NCBI RefSeq assembly: GCF_000805385.1
Contig: NZ_JTJW01000009.1
Location: 124,001-188,000 of the forward strand
Source of the DNA: Mycolicibacterium setense
GTDB lineage: Bacteria; Actinomycetota; Actinomycetes; Mycobacteriales; Mycobacteriaceae
Reading direction: 5' to 3'
Length of the DNA: 64,000 nt
The translations under genes and the position numbers were made by a program. Of the stretch, positions 28,268-35,903 are shown one piece after another (positions within the stretch are counted from its first letter, which is position 1; every line of letters starts with the position of its first letter). The notes beneath the pieces are model-generated. The model ran no database searches and had not been told where the DNA came from. It saw only the letters and a program-made list of their open reading frames with translations.

Positions 28268-29104
28268 TTACCCCTTTACCGCACCGGATGTCAGGCCAGC
28301 GACGATGCGCCGCTGGAAGATGAGAACAAAGATAATGATCGGGATGGTGATGACCATCGCGCCCGCCGCGATCGACCCGGTCGGCTCCTCGAATTGCGAA
28401 CTGCCGGTGAAGTTCGCGATCGCCACGGGCGCGGTGATCGCCCGCTCAGTGGCGGTCAGCGACAACGCCAGCAGCAGGTCGTTCCACGCGAAGATGAACA
28501 CCAGGATGGCCGCGGTGACGATGCCCGGCGCCGCGAGCGGTGCGATCACCTTGCGGAAGGCCTGAGCCGGGGTCGCCCCGTCCATCTTGGCGGCCTTCTC
28601 CAGATCCCATGGGATCTCCCGGAAGAATGCCGACAGTGTGTAGATCGCCAGCGGCAGCGCGAACGTGATGTAGGGAATGATCAGCCCGGGCCAGGTGTCG
28701 AACAAGCCGATCGTCCGCCACAGGTTGAAGATCGGGGTCACCAAGGAGATCTGCGGGAACATCGCGATCAACAGCGCGACGCCGACCAACAGCTTCTTGC
28801 CGGGGAAATCCAGCCGCGCCACCGCGTAGGCGGCCATGCCACCGATCACCACCGCGATCACCGTGGTGATGAGTCCGATGCCGATCGAGTTGACCAACGC
28901 CGAGGTGAAGATGTTCCCGGTGAAGATGCCCTTGTAGTTGTCGAACGTGATCTCCGCCGGAATGAGCTTGCCGTCCTTGACACTTGACGTCGGCTTCAAT
29001 GACAGCGACAGGATCCACAACACCGGAATCAGCGCGTAGAGCACCACCAGAATGTTCACGACGGTCCAGCCGGTCGCGCGCCGCGCACTCACTCGCTCGG
29101 TCAT
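28268..29104 (-). CDS. sugB: Trehalose ABC importer permease SugB
   Basis: 278 residues from ATG 29104 (MTERVSARRATG), with ribosome site AGAGGACAG. Six transmembrane helices of the MalG type. The cytoplasmic EAA loop reads EKAAKMDGATPAQAFRKVIAPLAAP and contacts SugC. The reading frame runs 23 codons further up with Arg-rich sequence that does not belong to the family. It is 4 bp from sugC and 31 bp after sugA, in the order of the known trehalose-recycling operon. Confidence 0.95.
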   Translation of the reverse strand: MTERVSARRATGWTVVNILVVLYALIPVLWILSLSLKPTSSVKDGKLIPAEITFDNYKGIFTGNIFTSALVNSIGIGLITTVIAVVIGGMAAYAVARLDFPGKKLLVGVALLIAMFPQISLVTPIFNLWRTIGLFDTWPGLIIPYITFALPLAIYTLSAFFREIPWDLEKAAKMDGATPAQAFRKVIAPLAAPGIVTAAILVFIFAWNDLLLALSLTATERAITAPVAIANFTGSSQFEEPTGSIAAGAMVITIPIIIFVLIFQRRIVAGLTSGAVKG

Positions 29105-29135
29105 CGACACTGTCCTCTGCTCTTCGCGCGAGCGC

Positions 29136-30038
29136 TCATCGGCCCTCCACCTCTGCGCCGGGCGCCGACGCACCGAAGATCTTGATGAAGACGAACGCGA
29201 TGACCGCCACCGACAAGAAGATCAATACGCTGATGGCCGAACCCAATCCGAGGTTGAACGCCTTGAACAGGTTGTCATACCCCAGGATCGAGACCGATCC
29301 GGTGCTGTTGGCACCACCGGTCAACACATAGATGTTGTCGAAGATCCGGAACGCGTCGAGGGTGCGGAACAGCAGCGCGACCAGAATGGCCGGTTTGATC
29401 AGCGGCAGAATCACTTTCACCAGCCGTGTCCAGGCCCCCGCGCCGTCGACCTCGGCTGCGTTGAGCAGATCCTGCGGCACCAGCGCCAGGCCGGCCAGCA
29501 ACAGCAGCGCCATGAACGGCGTGGTCTTCCACACCTCGGCGAGCACGATGATGGCCAGCGAAGGCAGCTGTTCGGTCAAAGGGGCACTGCCGTCGGGCAG
29601 CAGGTTGGCCAGGTAACCCGTGCCCGGCGTCCAGGCGTAGTACCAGCTGTAGGAGGCCGCCACCGTCACGATGCCGTAGGGAATCAGCACCGCGGTACGG
29701 ACCACGCCCCTGCCGAAGATGGTGCGGTGCATGACGAGTGCCAATGCCATGCCGAGCACGAACTCGATGGCCACAGAGACGACGGTGATCGCCAGGGTCA
29801 CCGCGAACGCCGTCCACCAGTAGCGGTCGGTGAGAATGGTCTGGTAGTTGGCGAAGCCGACGAACGCGGTGTCGTCGGGTGCGGCCAGGTTGTAACGCTG
29901 CAGGCTCAGCCACACCGCATATCCGATCGGATACGCGGTCACCGCGATCATCAGGACCACCGCGGGGGCGATCAGCCCGAACGCCAACTTGCGCTCGGAG
30001 GCGCGGTTGGCCGTCGTGGCGGTTGTCGCCGAAGTCAT
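29136..30038 (-). CDS. sugA: Trehalose ABC importer permease SugA
   Basis: 300 residues with six transmembrane helices of the MalF type and no large periplasmic insertion. The EAA loop reads NAAEVDGAGAWTRLVKVILPLIKP. FRIFDNIYVLTGG, typical of MalF-like permeases, follows in the fifth helix region. The ATG at 30038 overlaps the lpqY stop as ATGA. It pairs with SugB to form the membrane channel. Confidence 0.95.
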   Translation of the reverse strand: MTSATTATTANRASERKLAFGLIAPAVVLMIAVTAYPIGYAVWLSLQRYNLAAPDDTAFVGFANYQTILTDRYWWTAFAVTLAITVVSVAIEFVLGMALALVMHRTIFGRGVVRTAVLIPYGIVTVAASYSWYYAWTPGTGYLANLLPDGSAPLTEQLPSLAIIVLAEVWKTTPFMALLLLAGLALVPQDLLNAAEVDGAGAWTRLVKVILPLIKPAILVALLFRTLDAFRIFDNIYVLTGGANSTGSVSILGYDNLFKAFNLGLGSAISVLIFLSVAVIAFVFIKIFGASAPGAEVEGR

Positions 30039-31453
30039 GGGATCAGCCCCTTGCCGTCGATGGCCTTCTGCACCTGTTCGGTCAGCTCATCGGCGGTGTG
30101 CTCCGGGTCGATGTCGGTGATCGGGGCCAGGGTTGCCGAAATGCGGGTGGACACAGCCTGATACACCGGTGTGGCGGGGCGCACCGCGGCGTTGGTCAGC
30201 TGCTCGCGGATGATCGCGTACTGCGGATACTTGGCCTGGAACGCCGGATCGTCATACAGCGATTCACGCACCGCGGGCAGCCCGCCCTCGACCGAGGTGT
30301 AGCGCTGGTTCTCCACGTTGCGCAGGCATCGGATGGCTTCGAAGGCCTCGGCCTTGTGCTGGCTGGTCTTGGCCACCGCGAGGTTCAGCCCGCCGATCGT
30401 CACCTTGGCCTGTTCCCCGTCCAACACGCCCGGGTAGTTGGCGAATCCGAACACCGGCTTGCTGGCCTCGTACGCCGATTCGAATTGCTCATCGGTGGGA
30501 GAGAAGGTGCCCAGATCGTTGATGGCCCCGGCGAGATCGGGACGTTCGTCGAGCGGCAGGAAGTTCACACCGCCCTTGACCGCGTTCTCCAACAAAGACG
30601 GCAGCACGTAGGGCCAGTTCACCTCCAGCGCGGCCTTGCCCTGCTCGAGGGCCAACCGGGCGGTGGTCTCATCGGTCTGGGTCACCGACGGATCGGCACC
30701 GGGCGCGGTGGCAACCGATTTGATGACCTGCAGCGCCTTGACTGTGGCCGCGCGGTGCTCCGGGGTGTCGGTCAGGGTGACGGACTTGCCGTCATCGGAG
30801 AGCACCTGACCGCCCGCACTGGCCAGCAGGGTGTTGAACCATACGACGAGGCCTTCGTACTGCTTGGCCTGTACCGCAATCCAACTGGGCTTACCCGCCG
30901 CATGCAGGCGGTTCGCCTCGGAAACCATGCCATCCCAGGTTGACGGCGGCGCGTCCATCAAATCGGCCCGGTACCAGAGCAATTGGGTGTTGGTGGTAAT
31001 GGGCGATGCGTACAGCTTGTCTTGCCAGCGCGCGGTCTCCAGCGGTCCGGGCAAGGTGTTCTCCGTCGCGTCGGACTCGGCCTCACCCGCCGGATCCTCG
31101 GACAGCGGGACGGCCCAGCCCGCCTCGGCGAACTCGGCTGTCCACACCACGTCGAGCGCCATGATGTCGAGCGTCTTGTCGTTGCCGGTCAGCCGCCGGG
31201 CAAGCTGCAACCGTTGGTCGTCAGCGCCTTTCGGCAAACTCACCTGCTTGATGGTGAAGCGGTCGCCGAGTTCGGCGTTGCAGCGTTTGGCCACGGCGGT
31301 GAAAGTCGCCATCTCGTTGGCCGGGGTGTAGTAGTTGATGACGATCCCGTCATCGCCCTTACCACAACCCGACACCACCGAGGCCGTCGTCAACGCGGCC
31401 ACTGCCGCAGCACATAGCCGCCGAGCGCGCACCGCTGTGCCTCCCGTTCGCAT
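30035..31453 (-). CDS. lpqY: Trehalose-binding lipoprotein LpqY
   Basis: 472 residues from ATG 31453 (MRTGGTAVRARRL). The signal peptide ends at the lipobox VVSGC, with Cys near residue 30. It is an extracytoplasmic sugar-binding protein of the MalE class (family 1): YTPANEMATFTAVAKRC, IMALDVVWTAEFAEAGW, PITTNTQLLWYRADLM, ALEVNWPYVLP and GGLNLAVAKTSQHKAEAFEAI (in pieces) are the typical pattern. An upstream TTG extension overlaps the predicted promoter and is rejected. It is the first gene of lpqY-sugA-sugB-sugC-SUFU. Confidence 0.95.
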   Translation of the reverse strand: MRTGGTAVRARRLCAAAVAALTTASVVSGCGKGDDGIVINYYTPANEMATFTAVAKRCNAELGDRFTIKQVSLPKGADDQRLQLARRLTGNDKTLDIMALDVVWTAEFAEAGWAVPLSEDPAGEAESDATENTLPGPLETARWQDKLYASPITTNTQLLWYRADLMDAPPSTWDGMVSEANRLHAAGKPSWIAVQAKQYEGLVVWFNTLLASAGGQVLSDDGKSVTLTDTPEHRAATVKALQVIKSVATAPGADPSVTQTDETTARLALEQGKAALEVNWPYVLPSLLENAVKGGVNFLPLDERPDLAGAINDLGTFSPTDEQFESAYEASKPVFGFANYPGVLDGEQAKVTIGGLNLAVAKTSQHKAEAFEAIRCLRNVENQRYTSVEGGLPAVRESLYDDPAFQAKYPQYAIIREQLTNAAVRPATPVYQAVSTRISATLAPITDIDPEHTADELTEQVQKAIDGKGLIP

Positions 31454-31487
31454 TCGATGTCGCCGCCGGAGCGGCTCCCGCGCGCAA

Positions 31488-31547
31488 ACCGTAGAGCGAT
31501 GCCCGCATATGTGCAACAGTTTGGGCGTGCCGCGTCACAATCGTGAC
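31488..31547 (-). promoter_or_regulatory. Predicted lpqY promoter and upstream palindrome
   Basis: On the minus strand TTGCAC (31511-31516) and TACGGT (31488-31493) are separated by exactly 17 bp, a good housekeeping promoter giving a leader of about 28 nt. Eighteen bp upstream of the -35 lies the palindrome GTCAC-AATC-GTGAC (31534-31547), a position suited to an activator. The regulator is not identifiable. Confidence 0.5.
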
Positions 31548-31592
31548 CTGCGGACATTTGCCACTACGGCCGGGGTGCGGCCCGGTATCGCG

Positions 31593-32099
31593 TCAGATCG
31601 TCAAGCGGGCCAGCAGATCCCGGCCCTGTTCGGCGCCCTGCGGATCGCACAGGACGTCGTAGCGGCCTGCGACCAGCTGCATTGTCGAACTGAAATCTCT
31701 TGTGCCGCGAGCCATCGCATACGGGATGGCCGAGGTGATCAGGCCGAAGAAGACGCCGGCGATCAAGCCGGTGAGCAGCGCGCTCCACGGATTGGGGCTG
31801 AAGAACCCGAGGATCAGGCCGATGAACAGGCCGAGCCAGGCGCCCGAGAGCACGCCGCCGCCGAGCACCTTCGGCCAACTCAGCCGGCCGGTGACGCGCT
31901 CGACCTGCATCAGATCCACCCCGACGATCGTCACCTGCTGCACCGGGAACTGCTGGTCGGACAGGTAGTCGACGGCCCGCTGGGCCTCCGCGTACGTCGG
32001 GTAGGAACCGATCGGCCAGCCTTTGGGCGGCGTCGGCAATGCGCCGCGCGCGGCAGGCGCCGCACCCGGTGTCTGACCGGACTGAAATGGGCTCGTCAT
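31593..32099 (-). CDS. General stress protein 17M-like (YflT) membrane protein (Rv1234-like)
   Basis: 168 residues. A Pro/Ala/Gly-rich start of 25 residues leads to a YflT-like domain: GSYPTYAEAQRAVDYLSD and VQQVTIVGVDLMQVERVTGRLSW. Two close hydrophobic helices with a glycine-rich turn follow (GAWLGLFIGLILGFF and ALLTGLIAGVFFGLIT). The C-terminus ends with a small conserved piece (VAGRYDVLCDPQGAEQGRDLL). It lies upstream of lpqY on the same strand with a 139-bp gap that holds the lpqY promoter. Membrane location is clear; the role is unknown. Confidence 0.8.
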   Translation of the reverse strand: MTSPFQSGQTPGAAPAARGALPTPPKGWPIGSYPTYAEAQRAVDYLSDQQFPVQQVTIVGVDLMQVERVTGRLSWPKVLGGGVLSGAWLGLFIGLILGFFSPNPWSALLTGLIAGVFFGLITSAIPYAMARGTRDFSSTMQLVAGRYDVLCDPQGAEQGRDLLARLTI

Positions 32100-32223
32100 C
32101 GACCTTCACTCTCCTCCGCACCGCCTGATGCGGCGGCTCTCATTACAGCAACGCCCTGGCACCGGGTTTGGTGCCGCCGTCACGCCCCCGGGGTGCCGCC
32201 GTCCGTGCGCTAGGTTGATCAGC

Positions 32224-32880
32224 ATGACAAACCCGGACGGCAACGCGGGCGAAACGCCGCCATCCGACCCCGGCCCCCAGCCGTCCGAACCGTTGTCCGG
32301 TGGCTACGAAGCACCTTCCATCGAACATTCCCAGGATCGGCCGCAGAGCGGCGGGACGCAACCGCCATACGAGTTCGAACCGCAGGCCTACGACGTCAAT
32401 CCGGCGTATCCGCCTGCGATGGACTATCCCGCGGACATTCCACACGGCTACGCACCGCCGCCGCCGTTCCCGGGCGCGTCCGGCTATCCCCCGCCGTATC
32501 CCCCTCCGCTGCCCGGATATCCACCGCCGCCGGGTTACGGCATGCCGGGCTACCCCGGCGGCTACGGGATGTCGCCGTCCAACACCACCAACGGGCTGGC
32601 CATCGGGTCGCTCGTCGTCTCGATCCTGTCGCTGTTCCTGTGCGGGATCGGACTGCTTCCCGCCCTGGTCGGTGTCGGCCTCGGATTCGCTGCGCTCAAT
32701 CAGATCAAGGGAAGTGGACAGTCGGGCTTCGGTGCGGGAAGCGCACAGTCAGGCTTCGGTGCGGGAAGCGGACAATCAGGCCAGGGCCTGGCGACCGCCG
32801 GCATCATCGTCGGCGTGCTCAGCCTCTTGTTCAACGGCGGCTGGCTCCTGCTCATCCTGGCGGGCACACTCAGCACCTGA
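32224..32880 (+). CDS. Proline-rich DUF4190 membrane protein (Rv1233c-like)
   Basis: 218 residues from ATG 32224. Residues 1-115 are Pro/Tyr/Gly-rich and hydrophilic, predicted cytoplasmic and disordered. A DUF4190 domain follows: NTTNGLAIGSLVVSILSLFLCG, then a second helix and a loop, and GLATAGIIVGVLSLLFNGGW near the C-terminus. The loop between helices is expanded by a 27-bp tandem repeat (GSGQSGFGA, 32710-32736 and 32737-32763, plus a partial third copy), a possible slippage site. Function unknown; proteins of this build are common near mycobacterial envelope genes. Confidence 0.75.
   Translation: MTNPDGNAGETPPSDPGPQPSEPLSGGYEAPSIEHSQDRPQSGGTQPPYEFEPQAYDVNPAYPPAMDYPADIPHGYAPPPPFPGASGYPPPYPPPLPGYPPPPGYGMPGYPGGYGMSPSNTTNGLAIGSLVVSILSLFLCGIGLLPALVGVGLGFAALNQIKGSGQSGFGAGSAQSGFGAGSGQSGQGLATAGIIVGVLSLLFNGGWLLLILAGTLST
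32710..32781 (+). repeat. 27-bp tandem repeat, about 2.7 copies
   Basis: Two 27-bp units encode GSGQSGFGA and GSAQSGFGA, followed by 18 bp of a third unit. In frame within the DUF4190 protein, so copy-number change would alter only loop length. Confidence 0.85.
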
Positions 32881-32926
32881 CCGCTGATGCCGCAACGAGT
32901 TGCGGTGTGGCACTAGATGTCCCGCG

Positions 32927-33889
32927 TCAGCTCGGCGGCCGGAACGGTTCGGCCAGCCGGCTCATCCCCGCTGCCCGGCCTTTGCCTGCGATCACCAGCG
33001 CCATCTTGCGGCTGGCCTCGTCGATCATCTCGTCGCCCAGCATCACCGCGCCCCTGGCCCCACCCGCGTGCGAGGTGTGCCATTCATAGGCATCGAGGAT
33101 CAGCTCGGCACGGTCGTAGTCAGCCTGCCGCGGACTGAAGATCTCGTTGCCCGCCTCGATCTGGTCCGGGTGCAGGACCCACTTGCCGTCGTAGCCCAGT
33201 GCGGCCGAACGGCCGGCCACCCGGCGGAACCCGTCCACGTCGCGCACCTTCACGTAGGGCCCGTCGATCGCGTTGATGCCGCGCGCCCGGGCTGCCACCA
33301 GGATCCGCATCAGCACGTGGTGGTGGGCGTCGCCGATGTCGTAGCCGTCGGGCTGCCCGCCGACCTCCAGCGTGCGCATGTTCAGGCTGGCCGCCATGTC
33401 GCCGGGCCCGAGCACCAGTGCCTGCACCCGCGGGGCTGCCGCGATCGCGTCGATATTGGTCAGCCCCTGCGCATTCTCGATCTGGGCCTCGACACCGATG
33501 CCGCCCGGCTCGAGACCGTGGGTGGCCTCCAGCTGGCTGAGCAGCAGATCGAGGGCCTGGACATGGGATGCCTCGGTCACCTTCGGCAACACGATGAGGT
33601 CCAGCAGGCCGCCGGCCCGCGACACCACCTCGATCACGTCGGCGTAGGTCCACGGCGTGCTCCAGTCGTTGACCCGTACGCCGCGCAGCTGTCCGGCCCA
33701 GCCGTCGTCGGCCAGCGCCACCGCCACCTGGGTACGGGCCGACGCCTTGGCGTCGGCAGCGACCGCGTCCTCCAGGTCGAGGAACACCTCGTCGGCCGGC
33801 AGACTTTTGGCCTTCTCGATCATCTTCAGGCTGCTTCCCGGAACCGAGAGGCACGTTCTACGGGGCCGATACGTGTTCTCCACGACCAC
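32927..33889 (-). CDS. HpcH/HpaI aldolase - citrate lyase beta-like (CitE/malyl-CoA lyase) protein
   Basis: About 320 residues. A TIM-barrel CoA-ester lyase family: RRTCLSVPGSSLKMIEKA, DEVFLDLEDAV (metal-binding Asp/Glu), RGVRVN, IVLPKVTEASHV, VEAQIENAQGL (metal Glu), ALVLGPGDMAASL (Asp), and GYDGKWVLHPDQI at the C-terminus. The pattern is that of (S)-malyl-CoA/citramalyl-CoA lyases rather than citrate lyase. I prefer GTG 33889, which has AAAGGG upstream. An ATG at 33910 in the same frame overlaps the start codon of the divergent gene and would add seven residues. The physiological substrate is unknown. Confidence 0.85.
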   Translation of the reverse strand: MVVENTYRPRRTCLSVPGSSLKMIEKAKSLPADEVFLDLEDAVAADAKASARTQVAVALADDGWAGQLRGVRVNDWSTPWTYADVIEVVSRAGGLLDLIVLPKVTEASHVQALDLLLSQLEATHGLEPGGIGVEAQIENAQGLTNIDAIAAAPRVQALVLGPGDMAASLNMRTLEVGGQPDGYDIGDAHHHVLMRILVAARARGINAIDGPYVKVRDVDGFRRVAGRSAALGYDGKWVLHPDQIEAGNEIFSPRQADYDRAELILDAYEWHTSHAGGARGAVMLGDEMIDEASRKMALVIAGKGRAAGMSRLAEPFRPPS

Positions 33890-33908
33890 AGTCTCTACCC
33901 TTTGACTC

Positions 33909-35195
33909 ATGGCGGCGGTGAACAGGGTCTACGCGGCCCGACTGGCGGGGATGGTCGTGCTGGGCCCCGACGGGGAGTCCATCGGCCGTGTCCGCGACGT
34001 GGTGATCAGCATCAGTATCGTCCGCCAGCAACCTCGTGTTCTCGGCCTGGTCGTCGAATTGCTCACCCGGCGAAGGATTTTCGTTCCGATCCTGCGGGTG
34101 ACGGCGATCGAGCCGGGTTCGGTGACGCTGGCGACCGGCAGTGTGTCGCTGCGTCGCTTCGCGCAACGGCCCGGCGAGGTGCTGGTGTTGGGCCAGGTGC
34201 TCGAGACCCGGGTGCGGGTCGACGATCCCGATCTGGAGCAACTGGCCGGAATCGACGTCGTGGTAGTCGATCTGGGAATCGAGCAGACCCGGACCCGTGA
34301 CTGGATGGTGACGCGGGTGGCCGTGCGCCCTCAGCGACGGCTGGGCCGGCGCAGCAACATCCACGTCATCGAATGGCAGAACGTGCACGGGCTGACGCCG
34401 TCGGGCCTGGCGATGCCCGATCAGGGAGTGGCCTCACTGCTCGAGCAGTTCGAGGGACAGCGCCCGGTCGAGGTCGCCGAGGCCCTGCGCGAGCTGCCGG
34501 TCAAACGGCGTTACGAGCTGTACCGGGCGTTCGACGACGAGCGTCTGGCCGACGTGCTGCAGGAGCTGCCCGAGGACGAGCAGGCCGCGGTGCTGCGCCA
34601 GCTGAACACCGAACGCGCCGCCGACGTGCTTGAGGCGATGGATCCCGACGACGCCGCCGACGTGCTGGGCTCCATGACCCCGGCGGACGCCGAGACGCTG
34701 CTGCGGAAGATGGACCCCGAGGATTCCGAGGACGTGCGCCGGCTGCTGGCGCACTCCCCCGACACCGCGGGCGGCCTGATGACCAGCGAGCCGGTGGTCC
34801 TGGCCCCCGACGTCACCGTCGCCGAGGCGCTGGCGCGAATCCGCGACCCCGATCTGACCCCGGCGCTGGCCTCGATGGCGTTCGTGACGCGGCCGCCGAG
34901 CGCCACCCCGACCGGGCACTACCTGGGCTGTGTGCACCTGCAGCGGCTGTTGCGGGAGCCGCCCGCAGCGCTGGTGAGCGGCATCGTCGACACCGATCTG
35001 CCCAGCCTCAGCCCGGCCGATTCACTGGCCGCAGTGACGCGCTACTTCGCCGCGTACAACCTGGTGTGCGGACCGGTGGTCGACGAGGAGAGCCACCTGC
35101 TGGGCGCGGTGTCGGTCGACGACGTTCTCGACCACATGTTGCCCGACGACTGGCGTGAACGTGACGAGCCCGAACTCCCGGTGGCGGGCTCATGA
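33909..35195 (+). CDS. PRC-barrel / MgtE_N / CBS domain protein without channel (Rv1232c-like)
   Basis: 428 residues. A PRC-barrel-like domain occurs at residues 8-80 (LAGMVVLGPDGESIGRVRDVVI), with a second related stretch around 95-150. Helical MgtE N-terminal repeats span about 175-285 (VEVAEALRELPVKRRYELY, LADVLQELPEDEQAAVLRQL, AADVLEAMDPDDAADVLGSM). Two CBS domains fill 290-420 (TSEPVVLAPDVTVAEALARI; GPVVDEESHLLGAVSVDDVLDHML). There is no transmembrane channel domain, so it is not itself a Mg2+ transporter but looks like the detached sensor of one. DUF1003, a membrane protein, follows 61 bp later and may be a partner. Confidence 0.85.
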   Translation: MAAVNRVYAARLAGMVVLGPDGESIGRVRDVVISISIVRQQPRVLGLVVELLTRRRIFVPILRVTAIEPGSVTLATGSVSLRRFAQRPGEVLVLGQVLETRVRVDDPDLEQLAGIDVVVVDLGIEQTRTRDWMVTRVAVRPQRRLGRRSNIHVIEWQNVHGLTPSGLAMPDQGVASLLEQFEGQRPVEVAEALRELPVKRRYELYRAFDDERLADVLQELPEDEQAAVLRQLNTERAADVLEAMDPDDAADVLGSMTPADAETLLRKMDPEDSEDVRRLLAHSPDTAGGLMTSEPVVLAPDVTVAEALARIRDPDLTPALASMAFVTRPPSATPTGHYLGCVHLQRLLREPPAALVSGIVDTDLPSLSPADSLAAVTRYFAAYNLVCGPVVDEESHLLGAVSVDDVLDHMLPDDWRERDEPELPVAGS

Positions 35196-35256
35196 GCGAA
35201 GCTTGCGAGCGAATCATCGACGCGGAATGCGGTAACCGAGCCTGCGAGGGGGCCGC

Positions 35257-35802
35257 ATGAGCGATTCGACGGCGCGCCAGCGGCTGGACACCCCGCGCGC
35301 GACCCGTGGCTTCGGCCTGCACGTAGACGTCGAGGCGGTCGGCCGGTTCAGTGAATCGATCGCCCGTTTCCTCGGCACCGGGCGCTACCTGGCGATCCAG
35401 ACCATGGTGGTGATCGTCTGGATCATCCTGAACATCGGCGTATTCACATTCGAATGGGATCCGTACCCGTTCATCCTGCTCAACCTGGCCTTCTCGACCC
35501 AGGCCGCGTATGCCGCCCCACTGATCCTGCTGGCCCAGAACCGCCAGGAGAACCGGGACCGCGTCTCGCTGGAAGAGGACCGGCGCCGGGCCGAGCAGAC
35601 CAAGGCCGACACCGAGTATCTGGCCCGCGAGCTGGCGTCGCTGCGGCTGGCGGTCGGTGAGGTCGTCACGCGCGATTACCTGCGCCGTGAGCTGGAGGAG
35701 CTGCGGGAACTGATCACCGACCTCAACCCGCAGCCAGATCCCGACCGCCCCACGTCGAGCAAAGTCGACGGGGCCGAGCGCAGGACCAAACGCAGTGGTT
35801 GA
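35257..35802 (+). CDS. DUF1003 membrane protein (Rv1231c-like)
   Basis: 181 residues. A soluble start (VEAVGRFSESIARFLGTGRYL) leads to two close transmembrane helices (TMVVIVWIILNIGVF and ILLNLAFSTQAAYAAPLILL), then AQNRQENRDR, the DUF1003 hallmark. A charged coiled-coil of about 70 residues follows (LEEDRRRAEQTKADTEYLARELASL...). It follows the MgtE_N/CBS gene on the same strand and is likely co-expressed. Function unknown; an association with ion homeostasis is inferred only from the neighbour. Confidence 0.83.
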   Translation: MSDSTARQRLDTPRATRGFGLHVDVEAVGRFSESIARFLGTGRYLAIQTMVVIVWIILNIGVFTFEWDPYPFILLNLAFSTQAAYAAPLILLAQNRQENRDRVSLEEDRRRAEQTKADTEYLARELASLRLAVGEVVTRDYLRRELEELRELITDLNPQPDPDRPTSSKVDGAERRTKRSG

Positions 35803-35903
35803 TCACGCTGTCCACCATTGTCGTAACAACGGAAACCGCGACTATGTATGGTGACTTGGTTCACAACGTGATATTTGGCCAAAGCTGATCTAAGGACGGG
35901 TAA

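Noticed and set aside
30035..31516. TTG 31514-31516 as start of lpqY
   Set aside because: It coincides with the predicted -35 box, and residues before MRTGGTAVRARRL do not fit a signal peptide.
35196..35256. Short repeated GCGAGC-like sequence between the MgtE-like and DUF1003 genes
   Set aside because: It resembles common GC-rich intergenic sequence in mycobacteria; copy number cannot be judged from one window.
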